Below are positions 28,318-36,816 of a stretch of 64,000 bases of DNA, one piece after another (within the stretch, counting starts at the first letter, position 1; every line of letters starts with the position of its first letter). The position numbers and the translations under genes were made by a program. The DNA is from Pseudomonas sp. FP1742. Lineage in GTDB: Bacteria > Pseudomonadota > Gammaproteobacteria > Pseudomonadales > Pseudomonadaceae. The DNA is taken from contig NZ_CP117460.1 in the NCBI RefSeq assembly GCF_030687145.1, positions 5,084,001 through 5,148,000 of the forward strand, written 5' to 3'. The notes under the pieces were generated by a model. The model saw only the letters and a program-made list of their open reading frames with translations. It was not told where the DNA came from and ran no database searches.

Positions 28318-28324
28318 CGATTGT

Positions 28325-29038
28325 ATGGATACTGGAAAGAGCAACAGCGATTGGAGTAACGCGGAGATTCATGCTGCGGTCGATGCCTATCTCAACATGT
28401 TGTCACGCGAGCAAAGCGGTCAGAAGGTCAATAAGGCTCATGAGAATCGCGTGCTGCGCGAGGGTGCCTTAGCGGGCCGCACCAAAGGTTCGGTTGAGTT
28501 TCGGATGCAGAACATCTCTACCGTGTTAGTCGAACTCGGAAGAGATCGCATTGAGGGGTACAAACCCGCCAAGAATGTCGGTGCGAATGTTGAACGCAGT
28601 ATTCGTGAAGCGCTTAACACTCAAAGCACTTTGACGCCCGAAGATTTTGTTCCAACGGCTGATGAGGCAACACTAGAGCGCCGCGCTGCCAAACTCGAGA
28701 AACAGCCGCTCAAAGGTGAGCCGAAAGGGATTGCGAAACCAGAACAAACTCAGACCACCGGAAAATCTTATCTCCGTGATCCAGAGGTGAGAGCGTGGGT
28801 TCGCAAACAAGCTAAAGGTATCTGCGAGGGCTGCCGCCAACCTGCTCCGTTCGAAAAGGACGGCAGTCCGTTTCTTGAGGTTCATCACGTTAAGCATTTG
28901 GCGCAGGAGGGTTCGGATCGTCCTAGCAATACTGTCGCGCTGTGCCCGAACTGTCATCGACGTTGTCACCATTCGAGTGACCGGGAAGAGTTCACTGCGT
29001 CGCTTTATAAGCAGGTGGGGCGGTTAAGGCCCGAGTAA
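28325..29038 (+). CDS. McrA-like HNH endonuclease
   Basis: A 237-residue predicted type IV restriction endonuclease. Residues 8-85 (WSNAEIHAAVDAYLNML, then RTKGSVEFRMQNISTVLVEL and YKPAKNVG) form the N-terminal domain seen in ScoMcrA-type and many HNH proteins. The HNH domain is at about 155-225: CEGC near 165, EVHHVKHLAQEGSD, then NTVALCPNCHRRCHH. The paired cysteines bind structural zinc and HH is the catalytic part. The start is constrained by the conserved WSN segment at residue 9. It is the last gene of the island; REP elements and core genes follow. Confidence 0.82.
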   Translation: MDTGKSNSDWSNAEIHAAVDAYLNMLSREQSGQKVNKAHENRVLREGALAGRTKGSVEFRMQNISTVLVELGRDRIEGYKPAKNVGANVERSIREALNTQSTLTPEDFVPTADEATLERRAAKLEKQPLKGEPKGIAKPEQTQTTGKSYLRDPEVRAWVRKQAKGICEGCRQPAPFEKDGSPFLEVHHVKHLAQEGSDRPSNTVALCPNCHRRCHHSSDREEFTASLYKQVGRLRPE

Positions 29039-29052
29039 CCGGGTCTAACATT

Positions 29053-29248
29053 TGTGGCGAGGGAGCTTGCTCCGGTTCGGCTGCGAAGCAGTCGCCAAGC
29101 AAACAACTTGATATGTCTGATTCACCGCAGTTGCTGGTTTTGGGGCCGCTTCGCGACCCAACGGGGGCAAGCCCCCTCGCCACAGGGATGGTGTCGGGCT
29201 TGATTGCTGTGGTGTTTTTGAGAGTCGCGGGCAAGCCCGCTCCCACAG
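29053..29248. repeat. REP cluster, two families
   Basis: TGTGGCGAGGGAGCTTGCTC at 29053 pairs with the inverted GGGGGCAAGCCCCCTCGCCA ending at 29185. A single unit of the other family (GCGGGCAAGCCCGCTCCCAC) lies at 29224-29248. This marks the right edge of the accessory region and fills the gap before the next gene. Confidence 0.85.
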
Positions 29249-29354
29249 TATTGCTGTGTTACCGCAGATTTTGCGGTGAGTTGAAAACAGTCAGTGCAAC
29301 CCGCCCCGCCTCCCGCTATTAATACCCTTCCCCACTCACGGACCCGAGCCCGCC

Positions 29355-30344
29355 ATGAAATTCGACCTCGCCTACTGCCTCAGCCTCGACGACAAGCTGT
29401 CGATCTATGACGTGCGCGATTTGAATTTCGACGAGACGATGGAGTTCGATTCCGCCAAGGAGCACTTCCAGTGTCCCAACGATGCTTGTCGTTTGTCCTT
29501 CGATGCCGCCAACGTGTTGGGAACGTTCAACGCCAAGAATGTGAATTACGTACGCACGCCGCACTTCAAGAACATGCCCAGCACGCGGCATGTGGCGGAT
29601 TGTCCTTATGTCAGTCTGAAGACGCCAGCGTCGGGCCTGGAGACGGACGGGGCGGAATCGGATGACGGTCGGGAGGAGCATTTCCCGTCGGAGTTGTTGC
29701 TGACTCGGCGTGAGTATGTGCGTAAGCCGCCGAACCCGGCGGTGGCGGCGGATGTTTTGCGCGATGACCCAACACCCACTTCAGCGGCCAGTAACGTCGA
29801 GCAGCCAAGCCGGGAGTCGGCGCCGGACAAGACCAGTGTCTTCGCACACCCGGTGGAGTGTTTTGTGTCGAACTTCGCGGACAAGGAGCTGCTCAAGCGC
29901 ATGCCGCTGAAGATTGGCGAGCACACGGCGCCTTATGGGTCGTTCTTCAAGAAGATCGAGTACCTGCAGGACAACAAGGGGCTGATTTACTGGGGCAAGA
30001 TCAAGGAGATCAAGGATTACACCCAGAGCTTTCGCATCGATTTCGAACAGAAGGTCTGGTTCAAGCAAGCGGACGAGGCGAAGAAGAAGCCTTATTCGGT
30101 GAACGTTTATCTGAGCAAGAAGCTGATCGACAACTACCGCAAGCGCAAGGCGTTTCTGGAGGAGATCAAGCACGCCGTCGACAGCGATGCCGAGTTGTAT
30201 TGCTTCTTTTATGGCGTGACGCCGGAGTTGAAGCAGGTGCCGAGCAAGAAAAACCCCGAACAGACGTTCGGGGTGTTCAGTGCCAACATCGAAAATCTGG
30301 ATCACTTCATTATTCGTGAAGCGCCGGGGTTGGCGGATAAGTAG
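29355..30344 (+). CDS. Conserved hypothetical protein with N-terminal Cys/His cluster
   Basis: A 329-residue soluble protein of unknown function. Residues 35-85 contain CPNDAC, then TPHFKN, RHVADCPY, a Cys/His arrangement like a small zinc site and reminiscent of the N-terminal part of CoiA-like proteins. A disordered acidic and proline-rich linker (about 95-160) joins it to a C-terminal domain (KIGEHTAPYGSFFKKIEYLQ onwards) that is basic and beta-rich and might bind nucleic acid. There is no signal peptide. It stands alone, convergent with the gene at 30352 (8-base gap). Confidence 0.6.
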   Translation: MKFDLAYCLSLDDKLSIYDVRDLNFDETMEFDSAKEHFQCPNDACRLSFDAANVLGTFNAKNVNYVRTPHFKNMPSTRHVADCPYVSLKTPASGLETDGAESDDGREEHFPSELLLTRREYVRKPPNPAVAADVLRDDPTPTSAASNVEQPSRESAPDKTSVFAHPVECFVSNFADKELLKRMPLKIGEHTAPYGSFFKKIEYLQDNKGLIYWGKIKEIKDYTQSFRIDFEQKVWFKQADEAKKKPYSVNVYLSKKLIDNYRKRKAFLEEIKHAVDSDAELYCFFYGVTPELKQVPSKKNPEQTFGVFSANIENLDHFIIREAPGLADK

Positions 30345-30351
30345 CTTCGCC

Positions 30352-31515
30352 TCAGGGCAGTTGCAACGCTACACCGCCGGGATGTTGTTTGATGAGGCTG
30401 TAAGGCAGGACGCTCCATTCGACATGCCCACACGAAGCGGCCACATGGGGAAATGATGGCTCTAGCTTGATACCTTTTTCGGTGAAGTGCCAAGACAGGA
30501 AACGCCACGGATCTCCGTCACTGTAGGCACAATCTTCATCACTGGTCATTTGATCCGGATAAAGCTTACTGAGTTGCGCCACCAACCAGGGCGCGAGCTC
30601 GTTGGAGCGGTACGCAGAAAACGCGTTGAACGTGTCAGGTGATTGATCGCTTTCACCGTAGAGTTCTTCGTAATGCAGCGGTTTCCCCTCCCCTACCCAA
30701 AGAACATCTTCAAGCTCCAAGGGCTTGCCTGTCTTGGCATCGAGGTTAAGCGGTACATCGTTCTGATCCGGATAAGGGCCGCCACAGCTGTACTCCGTAC
30801 CGATGTTCACACTGATGACCGAAGGTGTCATCAACAACGGTTTGATCGTTTGGTGGTAGAAGTTCACACCACCGCCGGCGAGACATCCGTAATACCCCAC
30901 CACTTCCTGCCACAAGCGCCCCATCAACTGTTGATTGATGCGCTGGCGTTCTTCAGCGCTGTAGCCCGAAACGACTTCAAACAGCGTCATCTTTGTTTGC
31001 GGCTCGCTCCACCATTGCAGTGAGTAGCCATTGAACGTTTCCGTCTTTCCTGGTTTGAGCTTCATGCCTTGAAGGCGCAGATATTCGTACGGATCAGTTT
31101 CATGGAGTTTGGCGAGGTAAGGCAGAGTACCGGCAGGTATTGCCGGCAGTTTGGATTCCACCAATTCTATCTTCAGAGTTTTTCCTTCATCGTTGCTCCA
31201 ATCCCCCCAAAATCTATTGGGCTCGATGTTCAGATGGATTTGAGGGCGAGGTGCTTTATCTCCATAACGCTGCTCTCCCTCATCGAGAACCAGCATCTCC
31301 CCTTCCTTCTTGCCGCTGAGCACCAAGTCTTTGCGGTACTTCTCATAGAAATAGCGACCCCTTATGTTTTCAGCGTTAGCAGTATTCACCTCCAGCACGA
31401 TTGGCATCTTGCCCAGTGTGCCGGTAAATACCCGTTTCCCGTCTTCGGCATGAGCCGTGGAACACAACATCAGTAACAGCGCGACTGGCGCCAGGCGTAA
31501 CAATCCTTTGAGCAT
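30352..31515 (-). CDS. Periplasmic protein of unknown function (DUF3298-like end)
   Basis: A 387-residue exported protein. A signal peptide (LLRLAPVALLLMLCSTAHA) covers residues about 5-24. The next 80 residues (FTGTLGKMPIVLEVN, RGRYFYEKYRKDLVLSGKK) form a beta-rich domain found at the front of several Pseudomonas exported proteins. The C-terminal part, with LNLDAKTGKPLELEDVLW and a final CGHVEWSVLPYSLIK, resembles DUF3298 domains of RsiV-type proteins. Cysteines are paired, suggesting disulfides. No enzymatic motif is recognised. It lies alone, convergent with its left neighbour. Confidence 0.6.
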   Translation of the reverse strand: MLKGLLRLAPVALLLMLCSTAHAEDGKRVFTGTLGKMPIVLEVNTANAENIRGRYFYEKYRKDLVLSGKKEGEMLVLDEGEQRYGDKAPRPQIHLNIEPNRFWGDWSNDEGKTLKIELVESKLPAIPAGTLPYLAKLHETDPYEYLRLQGMKLKPGKTETFNGYSLQWWSEPQTKMTLFEVVSGYSAEERQRINQQLMGRLWQEVVGYYGCLAGGGVNFYHQTIKPLLMTPSVISVNIGTEYSCGGPYPDQNDVPLNLDAKTGKPLELEDVLWVGEGKPLHYEELYGESDQSPDTFNAFSAYRSNELAPWLVAQLSKLYPDQMTSDEDCAYSDGDPWRFLSWHFTEKGIKLEPSFPHVAASCGHVEWSVLPYSLIKQHPGGVALQLP

Positions 31516-31618
31516 TGATCGATCCCTGAATGAGCTGGAAACAGCGCCGGGCAGATTGAATGCGGCGCAGGTTGAACGGCGGACGGATTATGGCGAGGTT
31601 GCAGGGGAGAATCGAGCC

Positions 31619-32446
31619 TCACACGCCCCACTTCGTCGCCATGCTGAGCATCACCACCACCAGCAAACCAATATAAACCCGCGCATGCACCCGATCCGGT
31701 ATCCGCCCGATCCACGGCGTGGCCAGCCGAATCCCCACCAGCGACCCAACCGTCAGCACCGCAAACGCCAGCCCATCCACATATCCGACAAACCACGACC
31801 CCAGATCGAACTCGGCAAACCCCGCCATCGCCATGTAGGTCAGCGTTCCGGCCACCGCCACGGGCAGACTCAACGGATTGGCCATGGACGTCGCATGAGA
31901 CATGCTCAACCCACAACGGCGCAGCAACGGCACGGTCATGACGCTGCCGCCCACGCCGAGAAACGTGGCGATAGCGCCAATGCCCACACCCCCGCCAGAC
32001 ACTTCTGCCCTGCCCAATCGCCGTGGGATTTCAGTGTAGGACTGCGTAAGAAAACCGCGCCTGAACAAGCAATCCAGAATGGTCACGCCCAGGTAAACGA
32101 TGAAGGCCAACCGGATCAACTCACCACTCGCCCACATCGCGGCCACGGCGCCGACGATAGCGCCCAGGCCGATGAACCCGCCCAACGGCCACAGGTAATG
32201 GCGAATGAGATGACCGGCGCGGTGATGTTTTCCGGTGGCGATCAGGGCGTTGACGATCATCACGCAGGTCGAGGTGGCCACGGCAATGTGCATCGCCGCT
32301 TGGCCGATGGGATCGTCAGCGCCGTGGCTGGCCGTGAGCATGCGATACAGCACAGGCACGACGACGAAGCCGCCGCCGAAGCCGAATAGCACGGCGGTGA
32401 CGCCGGTCATGCAGCCGAAGAGTGCCAGCAAGAGGTAGAAGAACAT
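31619..32446 (-). CDS. TauE/SafE-family sulfite/organosulfur exporter
   Basis: A 275-residue inner-membrane protein with about eight hydrophobic segments. It begins MFFYLLLALFGCMTGVTAVL, and the glycine-rich repeat GFGGGFVVVPVLY near residue 23 and its counterpart GVGGSVMTVPLLRRCG near residue 170 are the two family signature halves. The ATG at 32446 is preferred over an upstream start that would add 14 residues of unlike composition. The family exports sulfite, sulfoacetate or related anions; the substrate here is unknown. An AraC gene is divergent across a REPIN. Confidence 0.85.
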   Translation of the reverse strand: MFFYLLLALFGCMTGVTAVLFGFGGGFVVVPVLYRMLTASHGADDPIGQAAMHIAVATSTCVMIVNALIATGKHHRAGHLIRHYLWPLGGFIGLGAIVGAVAAMWASGELIRLAFIVYLGVTILDCLFRRGFLTQSYTEIPRRLGRAEVSGGGVGIGAIATFLGVGGSVMTVPLLRRCGLSMSHATSMANPLSLPVAVAGTLTYMAMAGFAEFDLGSWFVGYVDGLAFAVLTVGSLVGIRLATPWIGRIPDRVHARVYIGLLVVVMLSMATKWGV

Positions 32447-32504
32447 CGCGCATCGTCCGTGGGTTGAGAGTGGCCGACGATAGAGCACTGGGGCTTGGCC
32501 TATC

Positions 32505-32640
32505 GCCGGTAAAGTCAGAGCAATCCATGTGGGAGCGGGCTTGCTCGCGAAAGCGGTGTGTCAGGCGACATCAATGTTGACTGTGCCGCCGTCTTCGCGA
32601 GCAAGCCCGCTCCCACATGGATTGCTCTTAACTTACCGGC
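32505..32640. repeat. REPIN with palindrome extended beyond the REP arms
   Basis: The REP arms are continued outward: GAGCAATCCATG precedes the left REP and CATGGATTGCTC follows the right one, then GCCGGTAA and TTACCGGC at the ends. Arms reach about 47 bases with four mismatches. Confidence 0.85.
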
Positions 32641-32676
32641 ATTAGGACTTGGCCTGCTTCAGCAAGTCAGCCAATA

Positions 32677-33480
32677 ATGTTTGCGTTTACGCCAACCGCT
32701 GGGTGCCGCTCGATGCGCAATGTTTCGATTGATCTGCTGGACGACACCCCACGACCGGTGGTGGCCATCGGCACGGATTATCCCGATGGTCATCGGTTGC
32801 CACGTCATACCCATCGGCGGGCGCAGTTGTTGTATGGCGCCACGGGGGTGATGCAGGTGAGCACGCTGGACGGCAATTGGGTGGTGCCGCCGCAGCGGGC
32901 GGTGTGGATTCCGCCGGGGGTGGCGCATGAGGTGTTGATGCTGGGGGTGAGCACCCGCAGTGTGTATATCGAACCGGGGACGGTGGATCTGGGCAAGCGT
33001 TGCCAGGTGATCAGTGTTTCGCCGTTGCTGCGCCATTTGTTGATGGAGGCGGTGGAAGTTGCACTGGAGTACGACGAGGCCGGGCGTGACGGTGCTCTGA
33101 TCGACTTGTTGCTGCATGAACTGGCGCGCAGTGCTCCCCTGCCGTTGCATATTCCGCTGCCTGTGGATTCGCGGCTGCTGGGGTTGTGTCAGGTGTTTCT
33201 TCGGCAACCGAACGCTCACCCATCGCCGCAACAATGGGCCGATCAGTTGCATATCAGTTTGCGTACGTTCAATCGCCTGTTCCGCCAACAGACTGGCCTG
33301 AGTTTCAGACAATGGCGGCAGCGGGCTTGTGTGGTGTTGGCGTTGGCGCGGCTGGCGGTGGGCACGCCGGTGACGCGCATTGCCCTGGATTTTGGCTATG
33401 AAAGCCCGGCGGCGTTTTCAACGATGTTTCGGCGTGTGTTGGGGCAGGCGCCATCCGTTTGGTTGGAGCAGGTGAAATGA
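32677..33480 (+). CDS. AraC-family regulator with N-terminal cupin domain
   Basis: A 267-residue transcription factor, or 255 residues if the second methionine at 32713 (MRNVSIDLLDDTPRP) is used, which fits the family better. Residues about 25-90 are a cupin (HRLPRHTHRRAQLLYGATG, VWIPPGVAHEV). The C-terminal 90 residues carry the two AraC helix-turn-helix units (WADQLHISLRTFNRLFRQQ and ITRIALDFGYESPAAFSTMF). It is divergent from the TauE exporter, which it may regulate. No operator could be recognised because the gap is a REPIN. Confidence 0.88.
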   Translation: MFAFTPTAGCRSMRNVSIDLLDDTPRPVVAIGTDYPDGHRLPRHTHRRAQLLYGATGVMQVSTLDGNWVVPPQRAVWIPPGVAHEVLMLGVSTRSVYIEPGTVDLGKRCQVISVSPLLRHLLMEAVEVALEYDEAGRDGALIDLLLHELARSAPLPLHIPLPVDSRLLGLCQVFLRQPNAHPSPQQWADQLHISLRTFNRLFRQQTGLSFRQWRQRACVVLALARLAVGTPVTRIALDFGYESPAAFSTMFRRVLGQAPSVWLEQVK

Positions 33481-33490
33481 CCACTAAAGC

Positions 33491-33627
33491 CAATCATGCG
33501 CCTGGCGCAGAACCTGTGGGAGCGGGCTTGCCCGCGAAGAATGCACCGCGGTTTCTCAGGGATTGCGCGTCATCGTTCATCACGGGCAAGCCTCGCGTCT
33601 ACAGGTTCTGCACCAGGCGCATGATTG
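33491..33627. repeat. Long inverted repeat with REP-like core overlapping the bglX 3' end
   Basis: CAATCATGCGCCTGGCGCAG followed by AACCTGT (33491-33517) is repeated inverted at 33601-33627 with one mismatch. A REP unit (GTGGGAGCGGGCTTGCCCGC) and a decayed inverted partner (GCGGGCAAGCCTCGCG-like) lie inside. The right half encodes the last residues and stop of BglX. Confidence 0.85.
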
Positions 33628-35909
33628 TCTTGACTGTCTTGTACTGACAGCAACTCAAAACTCTGCTCCTTCACATCCTGGGAATCCAGGCCGATTTGCA
33701 CCCGGAACTCGCCCGGTTCGGTGACGTATTCCAATTGGGCGTTGAAGAATTTCAAGTCGTTCTCATCAATGCTGAAGTGCACCGCTTTTTCCTCGCCGGC
33801 CTTGAGCATGATTTTCTGAAAGTTCTTCAGTTCCTTGACCGGACGGGCGACGGAGGCAACGACATCACGGATATACAGCTGAACCACCGTTTCGCCGTCA
33901 CGCGGGCCGGTATTTTTCACCATGATGCTGGCGACGAGGTTCTCGTTCTTGTTCAGTGTGGTCGAAGACAGGGCCATGTCGGTCAGGCTGAAATCGGTAT
34001 AACTGAGTCCATAGCCGAAGGGATACAGCGGACCATAGGACTGATCGAAATATTGCGACGTATAGTTGCGAAGCGCGCCCGGCAGGTACGGACGGCCGGT
34101 GTTCAGGTGGCTGTAATAATTGGGGATCTGCCCCACGGAGCGTGGAAAGGTAATGGGTAATTTACCAGAGGGGTTGTAGTCACCGAACAATACATCGGCA
34201 ACGGCGTTGCCTCCCTCGGTGCCGCTGTACCAGGTTTCCAGAATCGCATCGGCCTGTTTCTGCTCCTTGCCGATCGACAACGGCCGACCGTTCATCAATA
34301 CCAGGACCAGCGGCTTGCCGGTGGCTTTCAGGGCGGTGATCAATTCACTCTGGCGCCCTGGCAGATCGAGGCTGGTTCGGCTGGCCGCCTCATGGGACAT
34401 ACTGCGGGGCTCGCCTACCACGGCGATCACAACATCGGCTTGCTGCGCAGCGTTGACCGCTTCGTCGATCATTTCTGCCGCCGTCCGGGTGTCGTTTTCG
34501 ATTTCGGCCACTCCCAGGTATTTAACAACCTCCGGATCTTCCGTGAGATTGGCGCCTCGGGCGTAGACCAACTGGCCCTGATTCATCGCGTTTTTCAGCC
34601 CGTCGTAGATCGTCACCGATTGCGCGGGCACACCGCTCGCAGACCAACTGCCCATGATGTCGACGGTACTTTTTGCCAACGGGCCGATGAGCGCGATCGT
34701 GCCCTCTTTTTTCAGCGGCAAGAGCCCGTTTTCATTCTTCAGCAGCACCAGTGTCTTGCGCGCCACCTCACGGGCCTGCGCCCTGTGCAGACGGCTTTCG
34801 GCGTTGTTATCGGCAGGGTCTTCACTGGCAACACCGAGGCGCCGGTAAGGGTCTTCGAACAACCCCATGTCGTACTTGGCCCCCAGGACCTCGCGCACGG
34901 CATCATCGATATTGCTCTGGGAAATAGCGCCGGACTCCAGCAGCCCCGGTAACTCCGGCCCATAGGAGGAGTCGTTCATGCTCATATCAATGCCGGCCCT
35001 GATGGCGAGCCTGGCCGCGTCGCGAGGGTTCCTCGCAACACCGTGCTGAACCAGATCGGTGACCCCGTTATGGTCGCTGATGACCAGTCCCTTGAAGCCC
35101 CACGCTTTGCGAAGCAGGTCTTGCATCAACCATTTATTGGCCGCCGCCGGTACACCATTTATCGAGTTAAGCGCCGCCATGACGGCTCCCGCGCCACCCT
35201 CGATCGCCGAACGATAAGGTGGCAGGTAGTCCTGGTACATTCGGGCCAGGCCCATGTCGACGCTGTTGTAGTCGCGCCCTCCTTCGACAGCGCCATACAA
35301 CGCAAAGTGTTTGGCGCTGGACATGATGCTGTCGGGTGCGTTCAAGCTTTGGCCCTGGTAGGCCTGGACCATCACCCTGGCAATGCGTGAAACCAGATAG
35401 GTGTCTTCACCGAAGCCTTCGGATGTGCGCCCCCAGCGAGGATCACGGGCGACATCGATCATCGGTGCGAAGGTCAAATCGATGCCGTCCGCACTGGCTT
35501 CTTTCGCCGCTGTTCGACCGCTCAACTCGATGGCGTCCATATCCCAACTGGAGGCCAGGGCCAGGCCGATAGGGAAAATGGTTCGATGACCGTGGATCAC
35601 GTCCCAACCGAAAAACATCGGTATTTTCAGGCGACTCTGCTGAGCGGCGTCCTGCATGGGGCGGTTTACGTAACGGCTTACCGAGCCATACGTTCCGCCG
35701 ATTCGCCCGGCGGCGATCTCCAGGCGGATTCTTTCGGGCGTCATCTTGTCATCGATAGCGATCAGCCGCAGTTGGCCGACTTTTTCATCGAGGGTCATCT
35801 GATTGATGAGGTTGGTGACAAAGGCATCTTTGTTTGGCGATACCGTATCGGCCATGACGGGCAGACTTGTAAAACCGATCAGGGCACAAAGCAGACGTAG
35901 TCTTTTCAT
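33570..35909 (-). CDS. bglX: Periplasmic beta-glucosidase BglX (GH3)
   Basis: A 779-residue exported glycoside hydrolase family 3 enzyme that removes terminal beta-glucose from oligosaccharides. A signal peptide (LRLLCALIGFTSLPVMA) is at residues 4-20. The GH3 N-terminal barrel includes KIPMFFGWDVIHGHRTIFP, KHFALYGAVEGGRDYN, and the nucleophile aspartate in VISDHNG near residue 278. The alpha/beta sandwich and the fibronectin-III-like C-terminal domain follow. The final 18 residues (NHAPGAEPVDARLARDER) are encoded by the inverted repeat and REP DNA, so they are not part of the family and suggest that the original stop was lost. The ATG is preceded by AAGGG. Confidence 0.93.
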   Translation of the reverse strand: MKRLRLLCALIGFTSLPVMADTVSPNKDAFVTNLINQMTLDEKVGQLRLIAIDDKMTPERIRLEIAAGRIGGTYGSVSRYVNRPMQDAAQQSRLKIPMFFGWDVIHGHRTIFPIGLALASSWDMDAIELSGRTAAKEASADGIDLTFAPMIDVARDPRWGRTSEGFGEDTYLVSRIARVMVQAYQGQSLNAPDSIMSSAKHFALYGAVEGGRDYNSVDMGLARMYQDYLPPYRSAIEGGAGAVMAALNSINGVPAAANKWLMQDLLRKAWGFKGLVISDHNGVTDLVQHGVARNPRDAARLAIRAGIDMSMNDSSYGPELPGLLESGAISQSNIDDAVREVLGAKYDMGLFEDPYRRLGVASEDPADNNAESRLHRAQAREVARKTLVLLKNENGLLPLKKEGTIALIGPLAKSTVDIMGSWSASGVPAQSVTIYDGLKNAMNQGQLVYARGANLTEDPEVVKYLGVAEIENDTRTAAEMIDEAVNAAQQADVVIAVVGEPRSMSHEAASRTSLDLPGRQSELITALKATGKPLVLVLMNGRPLSIGKEQKQADAILETWYSGTEGGNAVADVLFGDYNPSGKLPITFPRSVGQIPNYYSHLNTGRPYLPGALRNYTSQYFDQSYGPLYPFGYGLSYTDFSLTDMALSSTTLNKNENLVASIMVKNTGPRDGETVVQLYIRDVVASVARPVKELKNFQKIMLKAGEEKAVHFSIDENDLKFFNAQLEYVTEPGEFRVQIGLDSQDVKEQSFELLSVQDSQDNHAPGAEPVDARLARDER

Positions 35910-36186
35910 GATTCCCTTCCCCGCGCAACGCTGTGGCGCACTGCCTTTGAAACGCCACCTTTCCTTGTATTGAAAATCAGAAAGCTGATGTTCAATCAGT
36001 GCTGCTGGCGGGTATGAAAACCTGTTGAGCTTTCAGCCCCGCCTGAAAATAGCGTAGCCGGTCCGACGCTCCTGCCTGAGAAGAAAAAGGAATCGATCAA
36101 AAAAATGAGTTTGATCCGGGAATAAAACAACTGTACAAAAACACAGTAATTTATCGAATCGCCACTCTCGAGCCCCGGAGAAAACC

Positions 36187-36504
36187 ATGGCCTCTCTTGC
36201 AATGAAAATCACCCTGGAACGCATCGCCCTCTTCCAGTTCACCCCCGCCCACTGCGCCCAGGCCCGAGCGATGCTGGGCTGGAGTGTGGAAGAGTTGTCC
36301 GAGGAATCCGGGGTTTCCGTCGACGCCATCCAGCGTTTCGAGGCCCAGCGAGATGTGCTGGATGTCACCCGGCTGGCGTTGGCGTATCGGTTTGAATCGC
36401 AAGGCCTGGTGTTCTTCCCGGGGTTTGCACCGGGCCGGGGAATGAATGTGAAAGGGTCGACGCCTAATCCCGTGGGACGGGCGGATTACGCGATGGTTGA
36501 GTGA
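36187..36504 (+). CDS. Small helix-turn-helix protein (XRE-like)
   Basis: A 105-residue protein with an XRE-type helix-turn-helix at residues 23-55 (CAQARAMLGWSVEELSEESG then VSVDAIQRFE), followed by a short tail (GLVFFPGFAPGRGMNVKGS). The tail with its hydrophobic and glycine-rich segment is common in small transcription factors that read plant-pathogen or phage signals, but no ligand is known. GGAG lies 7 bases before the ATG. The next gene follows after 11 bases, so the two are likely cotranscribed. Confidence 0.75.
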   Translation: MASLAMKITLERIALFQFTPAHCAQARAMLGWSVEELSEESGVSVDAIQRFEAQRDVLDVTRLALAYRFESQGLVFFPGFAPGRGMNVKGSTPNPVGRADYAMVE

Positions 36505-36515
36505 GGCTTCGGCAG

Positions 36516-36764
36516 ATGAATGAAATCGATGGAAGCAATAAGGCGCTGAGCTATCCCGATGTGGGTGAAATGCGGGCCAAAGCCGAATATGTCATGAAGA
36601 TAGGCATGCTCCTCGAGTCCGGTCGGATGAGTAAGCCTGAGGCCGCGCAAAAGCTCGGACTGTCTGGGGAGGAACTGAGTGAAATTCTCCATGGAAAATT
36701 TCGCGATTTGACCGTCGCAAAGATTTCCGAATATCTGGATCTGCTGGTGGGCGAACGCAAATAG
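36516..36764 (+). CDS. HigA2-like helix-turn-helix protein (HTH_37), no toxin adjacent
   Basis: An 82-residue protein starting MNEIDGSNKALSYPD. Residues about 30-80 contain the HTH_37 pattern of HigA2/RelB-type antitoxins: MSKPEAAQKLGLSGEELSEI then LHGKFRDLTVAKISEYLDLL. Such antitoxins normally follow a RelE/HigB toxin gene; here the upstream neighbour is another HTH gene. It may act as a stand-alone regulator. A start five codons upstream (GTG) would overlap the previous stop and is less likely. Confidence 0.72.
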   Translation: MNEIDGSNKALSYPDVGEMRAKAEYVMKIGMLLESGRMSKPEAAQKLGLSGEELSEILHGKFRDLTVAKISEYLDLLVGERK

Positions 36765-36816
36765 CTCAATTGCGCATGCCAGGCCGCTACCATGGCAGCG
36801 GCCCGGCAGCACACGA

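Larger units (their letters stand above)
27921..28324. other. Non-coding segment between the antitoxin and HNH genes
   Basis: About 400 bases without a credible gene, and in particular no MazF/PemK toxin. It carries the second 31-base direct repeat and a hairpin next to the HNH start codon. Confidence 0.5.
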
